Assembly (NCBI GenBank): GCA_963920525.1
Contig: OY986438.1
Coordinates: 126,176,920-126,240,919, forward strand
Origin: Dichetophora obliterata
Lineage: Eukaryota; Arthropoda; Insecta; Diptera; Sciomyzidae
DNA length: 64,000 nucleotides
Direction: 5' to 3'
The notes under the pieces were generated by a model. That model saw only the letters and a list, made by a program, of their open reading frames with translations, was not told where the DNA came from and searched no databases. The position numbers were made by a program, and so were the translations under genes. Below are positions 33,187-43,215 of the stretch, in pieces. The stretch's first letter is position 1. Every line of letters starts with the position of its first letter.

Positions 33187-35421
33187 TAATTATTTGTAAG
33201 AAATTTTGCGCTGCTCAAATTTGGCACAGTCAGAATATCTGCGCACATGTACAAAAGTTTCATTTATCGGAATGAATGAATGAAAGCCTTGAGTTCCTGT
33301 TATAGTTTGAGCTTCTTTATATCTTGAAAATAGCTTTTCTTTAACGTTGTTGTATTCGTCAGTATCTGCGTAAGCAACTTGTATGGTAGTCTTATATGTT
33401 TCTGATGCCCAGTGATAGAGTTGCCTCGTTGTCTGGATTTCATTTTTATTTGCAATACTATAATTTCGAGCACCTCTCTTCAATGTTCCTCCGATTCCAT
33501 CACATGCAGATTTTCCGTGACTGGTAGCATAAAAGTGCCATTAAGCGTCAATACCAAAATCAGATTTGTGATGGCATAAATTAATGAAGTTATATTTATT
33601 TTTATATCGTGCTCCTGCATCATCTGATACGTAAATGATTTTATTAATATTGTTGGTTATATTGGCCTTCACGAACTGTATCATTTTTTAAATATATAGA
33701 TGAACTGTTATACTATCATGGGTATTGCAATCAGATATTATGGCGAAGCTTTTATGAGTTCGTTTATCGTTATCTGGAAATAAACAAACAAAGGAAAAAA
33801 ACAAAAAAATAAAAAATATTAAATATTTTGATGAGTGTGGATGGATGTGTTTACTAATACCAAAATATTAAAATAATTACCTTTGTAATAAATAACGAAC
33901 GGATGTATTGTAGCCTGATCATTATTCCAATGGTATCCTTGCACGGCATCTTGTACAAGAAATGCATAATTTTCAGCAAAGTCCATTTGAATTAACATTT
34001 CTCCTGATAACAGCGCCGCTCTTTTATTGCTGATAAATTCAGATTGTCGCTTTGCTATGAAATGATGCGGAGTCAGAACTTTGATGTGTTTAGTAAAATC
34101 GCTGACAAATGATTCTGGGTTGGTGGTTAACGTTTCCAGAACACATGTAATCGTTGTATTCCACTTTTTGTATATTATTTCTTCAGTTTGGTTATTTTCA
34201 AAATGTTTTAGCATATGCGTTTTTAGATTATTTAAATTTTTGAAGCAGTGACCACACATTGAAACGCAACACTCGCTTTTTTCTATGTCACCATCACAAA
34301 CAACGAATTTGAGAACATCTTTGTAGTCGGTAAATGTGCATTCTCTTTCAATACAAATTGATTTTAAGCCACTTTTCAATCAAACATCAATTTCATATTC
34401 TGATGCAATGTGCATACACAGATATTTTGCTGGTTTCCAACTCCAAGTTTCATACAATTTTTTGGCCTTAACATTGTAAATTTTGTAAAACCCACTTTGG
34501 CCAAGGGATGTTTTTTTAAAATTCTTAGTAAGATTCGCGTAGTGAAGATAACATCAGTCTTTTTTGAACTTTTTCACGTAAGTTTCCTTGTTTAACAGTA
34601 ATTGAATCTTGCGATCCTGGCATCATTCGGCTAATTTCATCATCTTCATAAAATAACTTGACTGTTACCTTAGAGTTTCGGTTGGTAAACTACGTGTGCT
34701 CATTTTTAAAAGATTGATGTCTGCAAACTTCGTTTTATTCCTTTGGATATCTTTACTTTTTTTGATGCAATCGTGAGATATATCATCCCCAAAACGATCT
34801 TTAATTTCTGCGTGACTCATATTGATTGGTAAAAGAGATAACATTTTTTGCTTTTCCAAGAGATTTGAGCTGTTCTCTATTTGATATTTGATGTTTTGTA
34901 AAATTTCTTCGTAAATGGCTTTGACGTCTTCAAGTTGCGCTGACAAAACAGACAATAGATCAGCTCCAAGTAAATCTGGTACATTTTCCAAAATTTGCAG
35001 TGATTTTCTATTTCTGTATGCATCTCGTTTGATATATTTCCTCTTAAGAGGCGACATTTGGTTTGGTTGATGAGGAATAATATTATCATTTATTTTTTCA
35101 ATGAGTTCGTTGCTTTCGATGTTTGCATTACGGCTGGTACAAGTTGGAAGTTCATTCAATTCTTCGCTAATTTCATCACTGGGCGTTGTTTGGTAAATAA
35201 TTTGAGACTTCATTCTGCTCCACGTTGGATTCACTACGACTGCGCGCTTTTCTCAGTGTATTCCGGCAAGTTTCGCAAATACGGCTACAATGAATGCTGG
35301 CGACAGCTGGAAAATATTCAGTTATATTTGCAGCCTCGTTTTCACTTATTTTACGAAGCGAAGCGCAACACTTATTAGATATTTTTATGCATCTGTACTT
35401 ATTGTTTGAATTCATATTCAC
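33187..35421 (-). pseudogene. spliced zinc-finger-like transposase, unassigned superfamily
   Basis: Presumed transposase of the surrounding element. Starting at the Met at 35421, the N-terminus has Cys clusters (RCIKISNKCC; HCSRICETC). After a frame break near 35200 comes a helical region (KSLQILENVPDLLGADLLSV, MLSLLPINMSHAEIKDRFG). A second break near 34668 leads to KLFYEDDEISRMMPG and QKRLMLSSLRE, then GFTKFTMLRPKNC. From 34379 there is a finger-like C-x2-C-x9-H-x3-H (CGHCFKNLNNLKTHMLKH), then IQMDFAENYAFLVQDAVQGY and QATIHPFVIYYK. A 107-bp GT-AG intron (33774-33880) follows, then SFAIISDCNTHDS, YVSDDAGARYKNKYNF and ATSHGKSACDGIGGTLKRGA, ending at 33190. The Asp residues in MDFAEN, VSDD and ACDG are my candidates for catalysis. 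At least four frameshifts and in-frame stops (HLYI-stop; GIDA-stop) make it non-functional. Confidence 0.8.
33774..33880 (-). other. intron of the transposase gene
   Basis: On the minus strand the donor is AAAG|GTAATTATT (33881/33880) and the acceptor TTTATTTCCAG|ATAACG (33774/33773), with a T-rich tract before the AG. Joining the flanks keeps the frame: YYK, then D, then NDKRTHKSFAIISD. The intron itself has a stop in the upstream frame. The 107-bp length is usual for short fly introns. Confidence 0.8.
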
Positions 35422-35553
35422 TCAAATTTTTAAAATATACGCGTAAAAATTGTAATGGGATATCTTGGCTTCTCGAAATTGTTTATAATTATGAATTTCG
35501 GAACGTTCATCAGGTGCATTTATATAGCAATTTTTAAGGCAAGCAAGAACTTT

Positions 35554-36167
35554 TTGGGGTTAAAACATATTCATAATTTTCCTGGGACAATGTTTATTTA
35601 TTTTACCTGTAAATATAAAATATAAGGGCAATTACTAGAAGTGACACTACTTAAAAAATTATATAAAAAAAACTAACAAAGAACCCATATTTATTTTTTG
35701 ATATGGTATAGGTGAAGGATAAACCTTTCTAAAAAAGTAATACACTGTAAAAAACCCTTGATCTTTTTGGATTTTTCGTTAGTTAAAATTTTCTTTTTTT
35801 TATAATTTTTTTACAGTGTAACTTCTTTTTTTTTAAAAACGTGTCATAAAGCCTGTTAAAATATCTTTTTAATGATACCAAGATCATGGAAATCGGTTCA
35901 GCCGATTCTGAGTTATTGTAGTTTAAATGGAGCTCTTTTTGACCATTTTCGCGTTTTTTCGAAAACTTTCCGACTGTGCCACGCCCAAAAAATCGCAAAA
36001 CAGTCATTTCTAAAAATGAGAGTTTGTTTGTATTAATCCAATTTAGCTATGAACAAGATTTCATCGATATCTGAGGTGGTCGGGTTCAAAATTTCAGTTT
36101 TATCTCGATTTTTAAATGAAATTCATCATATATGTCAGCTGCAATATATTGTCATATGCTGCAGTTT
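35554..36167. repeat. right long terminal inverted repeat
   Basis: Inverted counterpart of 32390-32965, with the mirrored 74-codon frame at 36007-35783 (minus). Near the outer end it has about 30 bp not present in the left arm, around CAATATATTGCAGCTGACAT (minus strand). Confidence 0.9.
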
Positions 36168-36569
36168 TTTCCATAAGTCTTTAAGTTGTAATTTTCAAAA
36201 TGATTTCTGAAATTTTGAGAATTAAATATTTGTTGCTCTTGTTCTAATTTAGAAATTCTTACCTCTCATTTCAGGCTTCTGATTAGAAATTAATTAACTT
36301 TCGAAAAACGAAATCAGTTGCTTCATCAAGTTTTCCTCCTCGTTTGCTTACCAAAATCAAAAAGCAAATATATCTGGTTTGTGCAAAGGCTTCTCCATAC
36401 AAGCCATACATGCCAGTGCATTTGAGGACTTGAACAATTGTGCACATTGAACACCTTTTCAGATTTTAAATAGTGATGCAAAATTTAAGAGTTTATAAAG
36501 GGTATTTTTTATAGAGTGATACAACTTTGAGCTGTCATCACCGCTTTATTTGACATTTTTTATTTACAA
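36168..36569. other. no gene seen
   Basis: Non-coding. It separates the long-TIR element from mariner copy C, whose 5' half is missing. Confidence 0.35.
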
Positions 36570-37190
36570 TTTTATTTTCCGATGAAGCCCATTTTTGGTT
36601 GAATGGGTACGTAAATAAACAGAATTGTCGTATTTGGAGTGAGGAGAATCCACAAGCTTTTGTCGAAACACCATTCCATACTCAGAAAATTACGGTTTGG
36701 TGCGCTATATGGGCTGGCGGAGTCATTGGCCCATATGTCTTCAAAAACGATGATGGTCAGAATGTTACTGTCAATGGTGAACGGTATAGGAACATGGTTC
36801 GAAGTTTTTTCTTATCTCAATTAGCTGGCATTAACCTTGCTGATGTGTGGTTTCAACAGGACGGAGCCACATGCCACTCAGCGGGCGGTACAATTGATTA
36901 ACTCAAGGAAACTTTTGACGAAAAAATAATTTCACGAATGGCCCACAAGATCGTGTGATTTAACCCAATTGGATTATTTTCTTTAGGGTTATGTACAGTC
37001 ACTTGTCTACGTCGATAAACCACAAACAATTGAACACCTGGAAATCAACATTCGAAGAGTTATCGGCGAGATACGGCCGCAAATGCTGCGAAAAGTTTCC
37101 ATATTGCGCCTTGTACGCGCCAGCCGTGGCGGCCACATCGCCGAAATTATATTTAAACATTAATGTCATAAAATTTTCTATCCAATAAAG
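36570..37190 (+). pseudogene. mariner-like transposase relic, copy C
   Basis: The frame begins abruptly at 36575 with FSDEAHFWLNGYVNKQNCRI, carrying the first catalytic Asp. It continues ITVWCAIWAGGVIGPYVFKN and WFQQDGATCHSA with the second Asp. A stop follows at about 36899. The next part is shifted: WPTRSCDLTQLDYF, with the third Asp, near 36937-36985. The C-terminal piece VVAATSP-like/RGGHIAEIIFKH lies in further frames to 37190. The N-terminal helix-turn-helix is missing. Of the three copies this alone keeps all three catalytic Asp blocks, but in different frames. Confidence 0.85.
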
Positions 37191-37724
37191 CCCGTTTCAT
37201 TGATATTATAACTAAATTATCATGTTTTATTATGATTTAAACTCTTAGTTGAAAATATCAACTACAGGTTAAAATGCTAACGGTTTTTTTAACACCTTGC
37301 CATTTGTTTTACATATTATTTTTTATCTCAATTAAAATAAAAACAATTTTTCACGCATTAGTATCTCTTTTTCACTTCAATCTCACTTCAATTAATGAAT
37401 TTTTTTATTTACTAAAAATCGAGCTAAAAATTTCGAATAAAAAAGTAATTAAATTCGTAAAAAAATTATGAAATTTCAATTAAAATTGACGTAGTTGTCA
37501 AACAGAGCATGCTAGCTCCATGCGAGAATAACTGAAATGTAGCTTGAAGATTCGTCTAGACGGTTTTATAGCGATCGGCGTGAACCCCGCGTATAGGCGC
37601 ACCTGGGCATTAGAGGGTTAAGAGAATTAACGCTAAACGTATAATTCGAATATTTATTTCTAGGCATAAATAAAAATATGTAAATATTTTGTTTAATATA
37701 AAACTTTGTTTACTGTCATTGGTT
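37191..37724. other. no gene seen
   Basis: A+T-rich non-coding DNA after mariner copy C. GACGGTTTTATAGCGATCGG near 37560 is locally G+C-richer but has no assigned meaning. Confidence 0.35.
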
Positions 37725-37827
37725 GGAGCTTCAAGTGGTAATACTGATTTTATGGTTTGTGAAATCTAAAATATGACGTTAAAAAATTGCATCTATTGCA
37801 GCGAGATATATTGTGGAAAAAACGCAA
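37725..37827 (+). repeat. direct repeat, copy 1 (other at 39628-39751)
   Basis: Both copies contain TGGTAATACTGATTT, TGGTTTGTGAAATCTAAAAT, TTAAAAAATTGCATCTATTG and TTGTGGAAAAAACGCA, about 1.9 kb apart in the same orientation. Copy 2 has an extra stretch after AATATGA. Confidence 0.85.
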
Positions 37828-37849
37828 AGTATAGCCAAAAATGTTTGTC

Positions 37850-38380
37850 ATACTTCATATCAATAAATCTGTGACCGCTAGTGGGGTCTAGTGTATGAGC
37901 TTGTCCTATTAATTTTCGCCCTCAACATTTTTTCAAAACACGCATACACTCTATCTGCTACCATTCTGGATGTCCCCATACACACAAAAATACAAAAAAA
38001 AATATCTTTTATAGTTCACATTAAAAAAATCTATGACCTTTAGGTGGGTCAAATCTTTGAGCTGCTCCTGTTAATTTTTTCCCCTCAACATTTTGTCAGA
38101 ACATCCCAAAACTCTAAAACACACCTTCAAAAATTAGAAAAAAAAAATGTCTATTCTAGTTCATATTAAAAAAATCTATGACCCTTAGAGGGTTAAATGT
38201 ATGAGCTAGTCCTATTAATTTTTCTCCTTCAACATTTCTTCTGTATACACACACCAACACTATATCTGCCACCCTTCTAAAACACAACACAAAAAAAATT
38301 GTCTATTATAGTTCATATCAAAAAAAATCTATGACCCTTAGGAGGGTTAAATGTATGATTTGGTCCTATCAACAGGCCAC
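37850..38380 (+). repeat. tandem repeat, ~150-bp unit, about 3.5 units
   Basis: AATCTATGACCCTTAG-type words recur near 37868, 38029, 38174 and 38328. Each is followed by ATGAGCT-GTCCTATTAATTTT and CTTCAACATTT-type blocks. Non-coding. Confidence 0.85.
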
Positions 38381-39627
38381 CTTTTGGGGGTCTCCATACA
38401 AAAAACACATAAAATAGAAAATATTATTGCTCGTGTACACAAAAACGTGGCGAATGAGACTCGAAATAGTTTTCATCACAAAGACTTGAAATTTTTTTTA
38501 CTACACTCGAAAACTTTTACACTCAATAAATATTTCGGCATATTCATATGTAGTTTATGAAATATTTTCTTTTCCTAGCCAATACCTGCTTTTGACAAAG
38601 AAGACATAATTCAATAAATTTCTCAATCAAAAGTGTGGTGTATTCACAAAAATCTAACTGCTCAACTACACTGTCAAGAGCACTGAATCGTGAATAGCCA
38701 TGAAACAAAGATATACAGATAGTGTACTCCGTGCGCAAAAAATGAAATCTTCTGTGCACTACGTCACTCGGGCTTGTCAGCTGTAACACGTGGTGCATAC
38801 ATAAAAAAAATGTGAAAAAGCAAAAAGTAAACACAAGCAGCAAGCAGCACAATTGCAAGCATTTAAGAAATATTGCATTAAGTTTAATTTCTAATATTGT
38901 GCACTTATAGTACGTGTAAATTATAATTTTCAATTATATTTTATGTTTGAAAAAGTAAAAGTAAATATTTTGTATATTATTATGTATTTATATTATGTAT
39001 AATATTATTAATAAAATACTAATATATACATACATTTTAATAGGATATGCAATCAAATTATATTTATTTATCTCATATTAAATTCATCAAAATTGTTATT
39101 ATATTACTTTAACAGCAAAAAATTTTAAAAAAGTCACACCAATTATAAAATCCCACCATTATCCCATAAAAATGTTTGTTACCATCGAAATACAAGGAAT
39201 ACTTGCATAATAAAATTTCTCAACGAAAATGCTACCCAGAATTAGCATGGAATGTCAAACGCACGAGCTAGTAGAAAAATTCTCTACTCATAACTTTGAT
39301 CGTACTTTTAGCCTGCTTTATATTTTTACGGAATGAGGTCGAAGCAAAGTATGAGGTGGAATTTAGTGTTGCTTCATAAGAACTCGTTGTTTCTAGTCTA
39401 CTCGGAGATAACTATTTTGCTTGAATCAAGCAAATGTTTTGCTTAAAAGTAAATCAGCAAAACTTTGCTCAATCACTGTGTGATTTTAGAAAAAGATTAC
39501 TAAATTGAAATCAATCCTGATGTATTTAGGAAAAATCAAAATTATATTAAATTCAAGCAAATATTTGCTAAGTTATTATAAACTCAAATAGCAAATTTTT
39601 ACTAAACTCAAGCAAATACTTGTTAAG
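38381..39627. other. no gene seen
   Basis: A+T-rich, with TATTATGTATTTATATTATG-type short repeats near 38980. The frame at 38544-38933 (minus) has no recognisable domain. Confidence 0.35.
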
Positions 39628-39751
39628 CTTCAATTGGTAATACTGATTTGTGATGGTTTGTGAAATCTAAAATATGAGACATATGTCCGTTATTCGACAT
39701 TTTTGACATTAAAAAATTGCATCTATTGCAGCGAGTTCTATTGTGGAAAAA
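39628..39751 (+). repeat. direct repeat, copy 2 (other at 37725-37827)
   Basis: Diverged copy with a 15-25-bp insertion around ACATATGTCCGTTATTCGAC. It is embedded in sequence full of ACTCAAATAGCA and AAGCAAATATTTGCT repeats (about 39540-39900). Confidence 0.8.
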
Positions 39752-39983
39752 ACGCAATAAACGCAAACTCAAATAGCACATTTTTACTAAACTCAAGTTA
39801 ATATTTGCTAAGTTATTATAAGCTCAAATAGCATATTTTTATTAAAGTCTTACTAAAGTTAAAAAATAGAAAATTTTTACTAAATTTAAGCAAATTTATT
39901 TCAAACACACGAGCTCACGCGGTCGAGGTTCAAGTCTCGGGATATAATAAAATTTCAATTTAATTTAATGTTAATAGTTATTT

Positions 39984-40210
39984 TACTTCAAAAATGGGCT
40001 AGATTTCAGCAAAAACTAATCAAAATTTGCTATTCCAATTTATAATAACACAGCAAGTATTTGCTTGAATTAAGTAGAAATTTTCTTTTGCAGTTTATAA
40101 AAGCTTAGCAAAATTTTGCTTGAATTTAATCAACATTTTGCTTAGTTATTATAAACTGGAATAGCAAATTTTGATTAGTTTTTGCTGAAATCTAGCATAA
40201 TTTTGAAGTG
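39984..40210. repeat. inverted repeat, arms about 66 bp
   Basis: GCTAGATTTCAGCAAAAACT, AATCAAAATTTGCTATTCCA and TTTATAATAAC occur on the plus strand near 39994-40049 and as complement near 40145-40200. A tRNA-like T-arm, TCGAGGTTCAAGTCTCGG, lies just outside at about 39918-39936. MITE-like, no coding. Confidence 0.8.
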
Positions 40211-42560
40211 GCTGAGATTCAAACGCAAGTTTTGGTTAACCACAATACAAATTTAGCAGTATAGCTGTCAAATGCCGACCGACCTTTTTTGCTGAGTTTT
40301 GGGCATTTATAAGCCTTTAAATTTCATACTAGTTTCCATCGAATACTTAAAGTTTTTTAAAAGCGAAATAAAAACTATTTAAGGTGCCCCCAGACCATAT
40401 GTTTCATACAGATGACATGTTGAAAAAATTACACACCTAATTTCATCTGTGTGTCAAAACTAAGTTTTTGTCAGACGGCTTTTTTCTTTTGTCTCCACAC
40501 TATCTGACTCGTCATTTAAAAATAAAAAACAGCATTTGAAATTTTTGTAAACCGTAAAGTTTCAGCCGTTCTGTGCAGCGCGTCGAGTCTTGCATGCTTT
40601 TTGTGATAAAACTTGTCTTTTCTGTTGTATAAACACTTGCAGCCACGCCATATATCTATTGGCTCTAGAAATCAATTTATTGAATAAATATCCAAACATT
40701 TACCATTCAAACATTCCATTTTCACAAAAATAAATTTTCTAAAAATTTATCAGCTGATATCTTTGTGTAGATGGAAAATTTACAGACGCAAACACAAACG
40801 AAATTTCAAAACCACAGTTTCATATGTTCCACACTATCTGCAGTTAAAAATATTTTGTAATTTTTGACGTGTCATGTGTATGAATCAAATAGTATAGAGG
40901 TACTTTAATGAGGAATTTTGCCGTAATTTTTAACAGAAAAGTCAATAGATGATCCGAAAACTCTAACGTATACAAATTTTTTGTTTTCAGATACTATGTT
41001 TGTATTTTCCCATTATGCTCCAAATCATTACGACATTTCTTAATCAAATCTTGATAATAATTTTTCTCACCATACATTTTAAAAGTTTTCGATAAATTGA
41101 ACAACTTTAATTAAAAAACATGTCTTGCATTAAACGATTCAATTAAGATAAGAAAAATATGATCAATTTGCAAATGTATCGAAATTAATAAAAAAGAGCA
41201 ACATAAATAAAAGTTGTAAAATAAGAAGCAAAAAACAAAAATGCAAATAAATGAAGATAAATTTGCACATTAAATATGTACTAGTTTAACACGGATTAAG
41301 CAGATAAGCGGTCGCAATGTGCTAAACAGACAGACGAACGCACAGACGGACAAACATGCTAACCAACAAACTAGATAGTAAAATCTATGGGAATAAAATC
41401 TGGGGTTTAGTAGCAACGGCCATGCATAATGTATGAATTGACAATGCATGACGACAATCAGACAGTTAGATCGGGACCGTGTCGGCGACAATTAAAAGTA
41501 AAAACAGATAAATGCTTTGGGAAGGCATGGAGAATGAAAGGGTGTTGCTTTGGCGGCATTTAACTGCAGCCGGTGGCGCTAGTCGTGTTGATGGCTTAGC
41601 GCCGGCCATTATAGGAGACACACAATATATCCCACCATAAAAAAAATGATGTAATATATTGAATGCACATTTTTTGGTGTGTGACAAGTTTTTTTTTCTG
41701 AACGACGCCAGATTCATTAATATGTGAGGCACTTGCGAGCAAAAAAAAAAAAAGGCAAACAGAAACTTTATTACATAAATAAAAATAAACCAACATTTGA
41801 CACTCGGAGCAAGTGAAGCGGAGCACGTTTTCAATATGACAGACTTGTTTGGTCTAAAGTGGAAATGCTCAAATATAAAGCAATTCTGAGGTCACGAAAG
41901 ATATTTACTTGATGAATTTTTGCTACAGTTATTAAAGTAGACAGTTTTTCTAATTTTGTTTTGTTTTTGATAAACTGATATACAATTTATATCGTGCTCA
42001 CTTTTAATGTTTACTTTTTTTTTTCTTATTTATAAATCATTTCCATATGCATTATGCCATATGTAAGATAAGCATTTCTTAAGTTCTCAATAACAAACAA
42101 GCGCTAAAGTCTTCAGTCTCGACTGCTTATCTCTTTATGTGGGCTAGCAGTGCAATTTATTGGGATACTCTGCTGTTCGTTCCTCTGGCAAGCATTATTA
42201 TTTATGCTTTCCTTTCTTATAAAGACTGATAACGACGTAAACTTCATCCATACCATGCTATTATTTTGCATTAAATTTTAATAGTATTATTTATTTTTTT
42301 TGCAATTTTCATTTCATTCATAAAACCGACCACTCGTGGTTTTGTTGTTCTTTTCAACTTCACATCCGCTGTTGCGGTAGTTTATTAAATAAACCATAGC
42401 AAGAGAAAACCATTTTATATTAAACATTTATGTATTTCATGGGAATTTTTGTCAGGATATGTTTTTATCTTTAAATTATATCGAACTTAGGTGTTAAAAA
42501 CTGAAAATGATGTATATTTTTTAGTATCTCCTTTCCATTAAAGTATGTGTTATATATATA
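40211..42560. other. no gene seen
   Basis: Non-coding. 41480-41610 is less A+T-rich (GGTGTTGCTTTGGCGGC, CAGCCGGTGGCGCTAG) and could be a weathered host or transposon fragment, but neither strand shows a recognisable frame. The remainder is A+T-rich. Confidence 0.35.
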
Positions 42561-43215
42561 CACCTAATCCTGATTTTACACGGTCTTTTTTTACACGATT
42601 TTGAAATAACACGGTCGACAGAAATAAACTTATCCTGTTTTTACACGTTATTTTTAAAATAACACGACAAAACTTATCCTGTTTTCACACGTTTCTTTAA
42701 AATGAACTTTAAAATGATTTTGTTTTTTATGTTACTTGAAGATGTGATTTTTTTTTAATATTTAGGTTGTGTTTTTATATCTAAAATGTGTAAATTTTTT
42801 AATTTTTGTTTTTATTTCTTTAAAATTATAAAATGACTTTTATCATTTCTCCCTGCGGGAGTTTCATTATTCGGTCTGTATTTCAAATTTTTTCTACATT
42901 TATTCAAGCTCGAGACCATTTTGAAAATTTAATATGAAGCTAATAAATGAAAATTCATATTAGAACAAAATGGTCTTGAGCTTGAATAAATGTAGAAAAA
43001 ATTATAAAATGATTATAATATGTGAAATAAAATGAATATGATATACTGAAGAACAAAATATGTGTTTGTTTTACCGAGTTATTAATTTTTGTAGTCTTTT
43101 TGAGGTTGTTGAACCAATCTAATATTTTTCCATTACGGTGTGTCTTTTTTTACACGATTTTTTTTTACACGATATTTTCTGGAACGTATGTACCGTGCAA
43201 AAACAGGATTAGGTG
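42561..43215. mobile_element. 655-bp TIR element with TA-type flanks
   Basis: The left end reads CACCTAATCCTGATTTTACA; the right end complemented reads CACCTAATCCTGTTTTTGCA. TATA flanks both ends. Subterminal repeats TTATCCTGTTTT-ACACG occur twice inside the left end, and TTTTTTACACGAT twice inside the right end. The interior is non-coding and contains a hairpin (42886-43003). Probably a non-autonomous Tc1/mariner-type element. Confidence 0.82.
42886..43003. repeat. hairpin inside the 42.6-kb element
   Basis: Arms of 38 bp: TTCTACATTTATTCAAGCT with CGAGACCATTTTG on the left, and the near-perfect complement at 42966-43003. Pairing continues into the loop through AATATGAA and TTCATATT. Confidence 0.9.

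Larger units (their letters stand above)
32390..36167. mobile_element. ~3.8-kb DNA transposon with very long TIRs
   Basis: Two inverted arms of about 576 bp (32390-32965) and 614 bp (35554-36167) enclose one transposase gene on the minus strand. The length difference includes about 30 bp missing near the outer end of the left arm. Outer ends share GCAGCATATGA; inner ends share GGTTAAAACATATTCATAAT (or complement). Most of the arm is well preserved between copies, including a 74-codon frame that reads inwards from each end with only two differing residues. No certain target-site duplication was found. The protein family is also represented at 14.8-17.05 kb. Superfamily unassigned; Sola-, Kolobok- or related DDE groups are candidates from memory only. 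Confidence 0.85.

Noticed and set aside
39905..39940. tRNA gene around GGTTCAAGTC
   Set aside because: A T-arm stem forms, but the preceding 60 bases do not fold as a tRNA body.
41270..41834. Overlapping minus-strand frames in a G+C-richer patch
   Set aside because: They are mutually exclusive, have no known motif and contain microsatellite-like runs.
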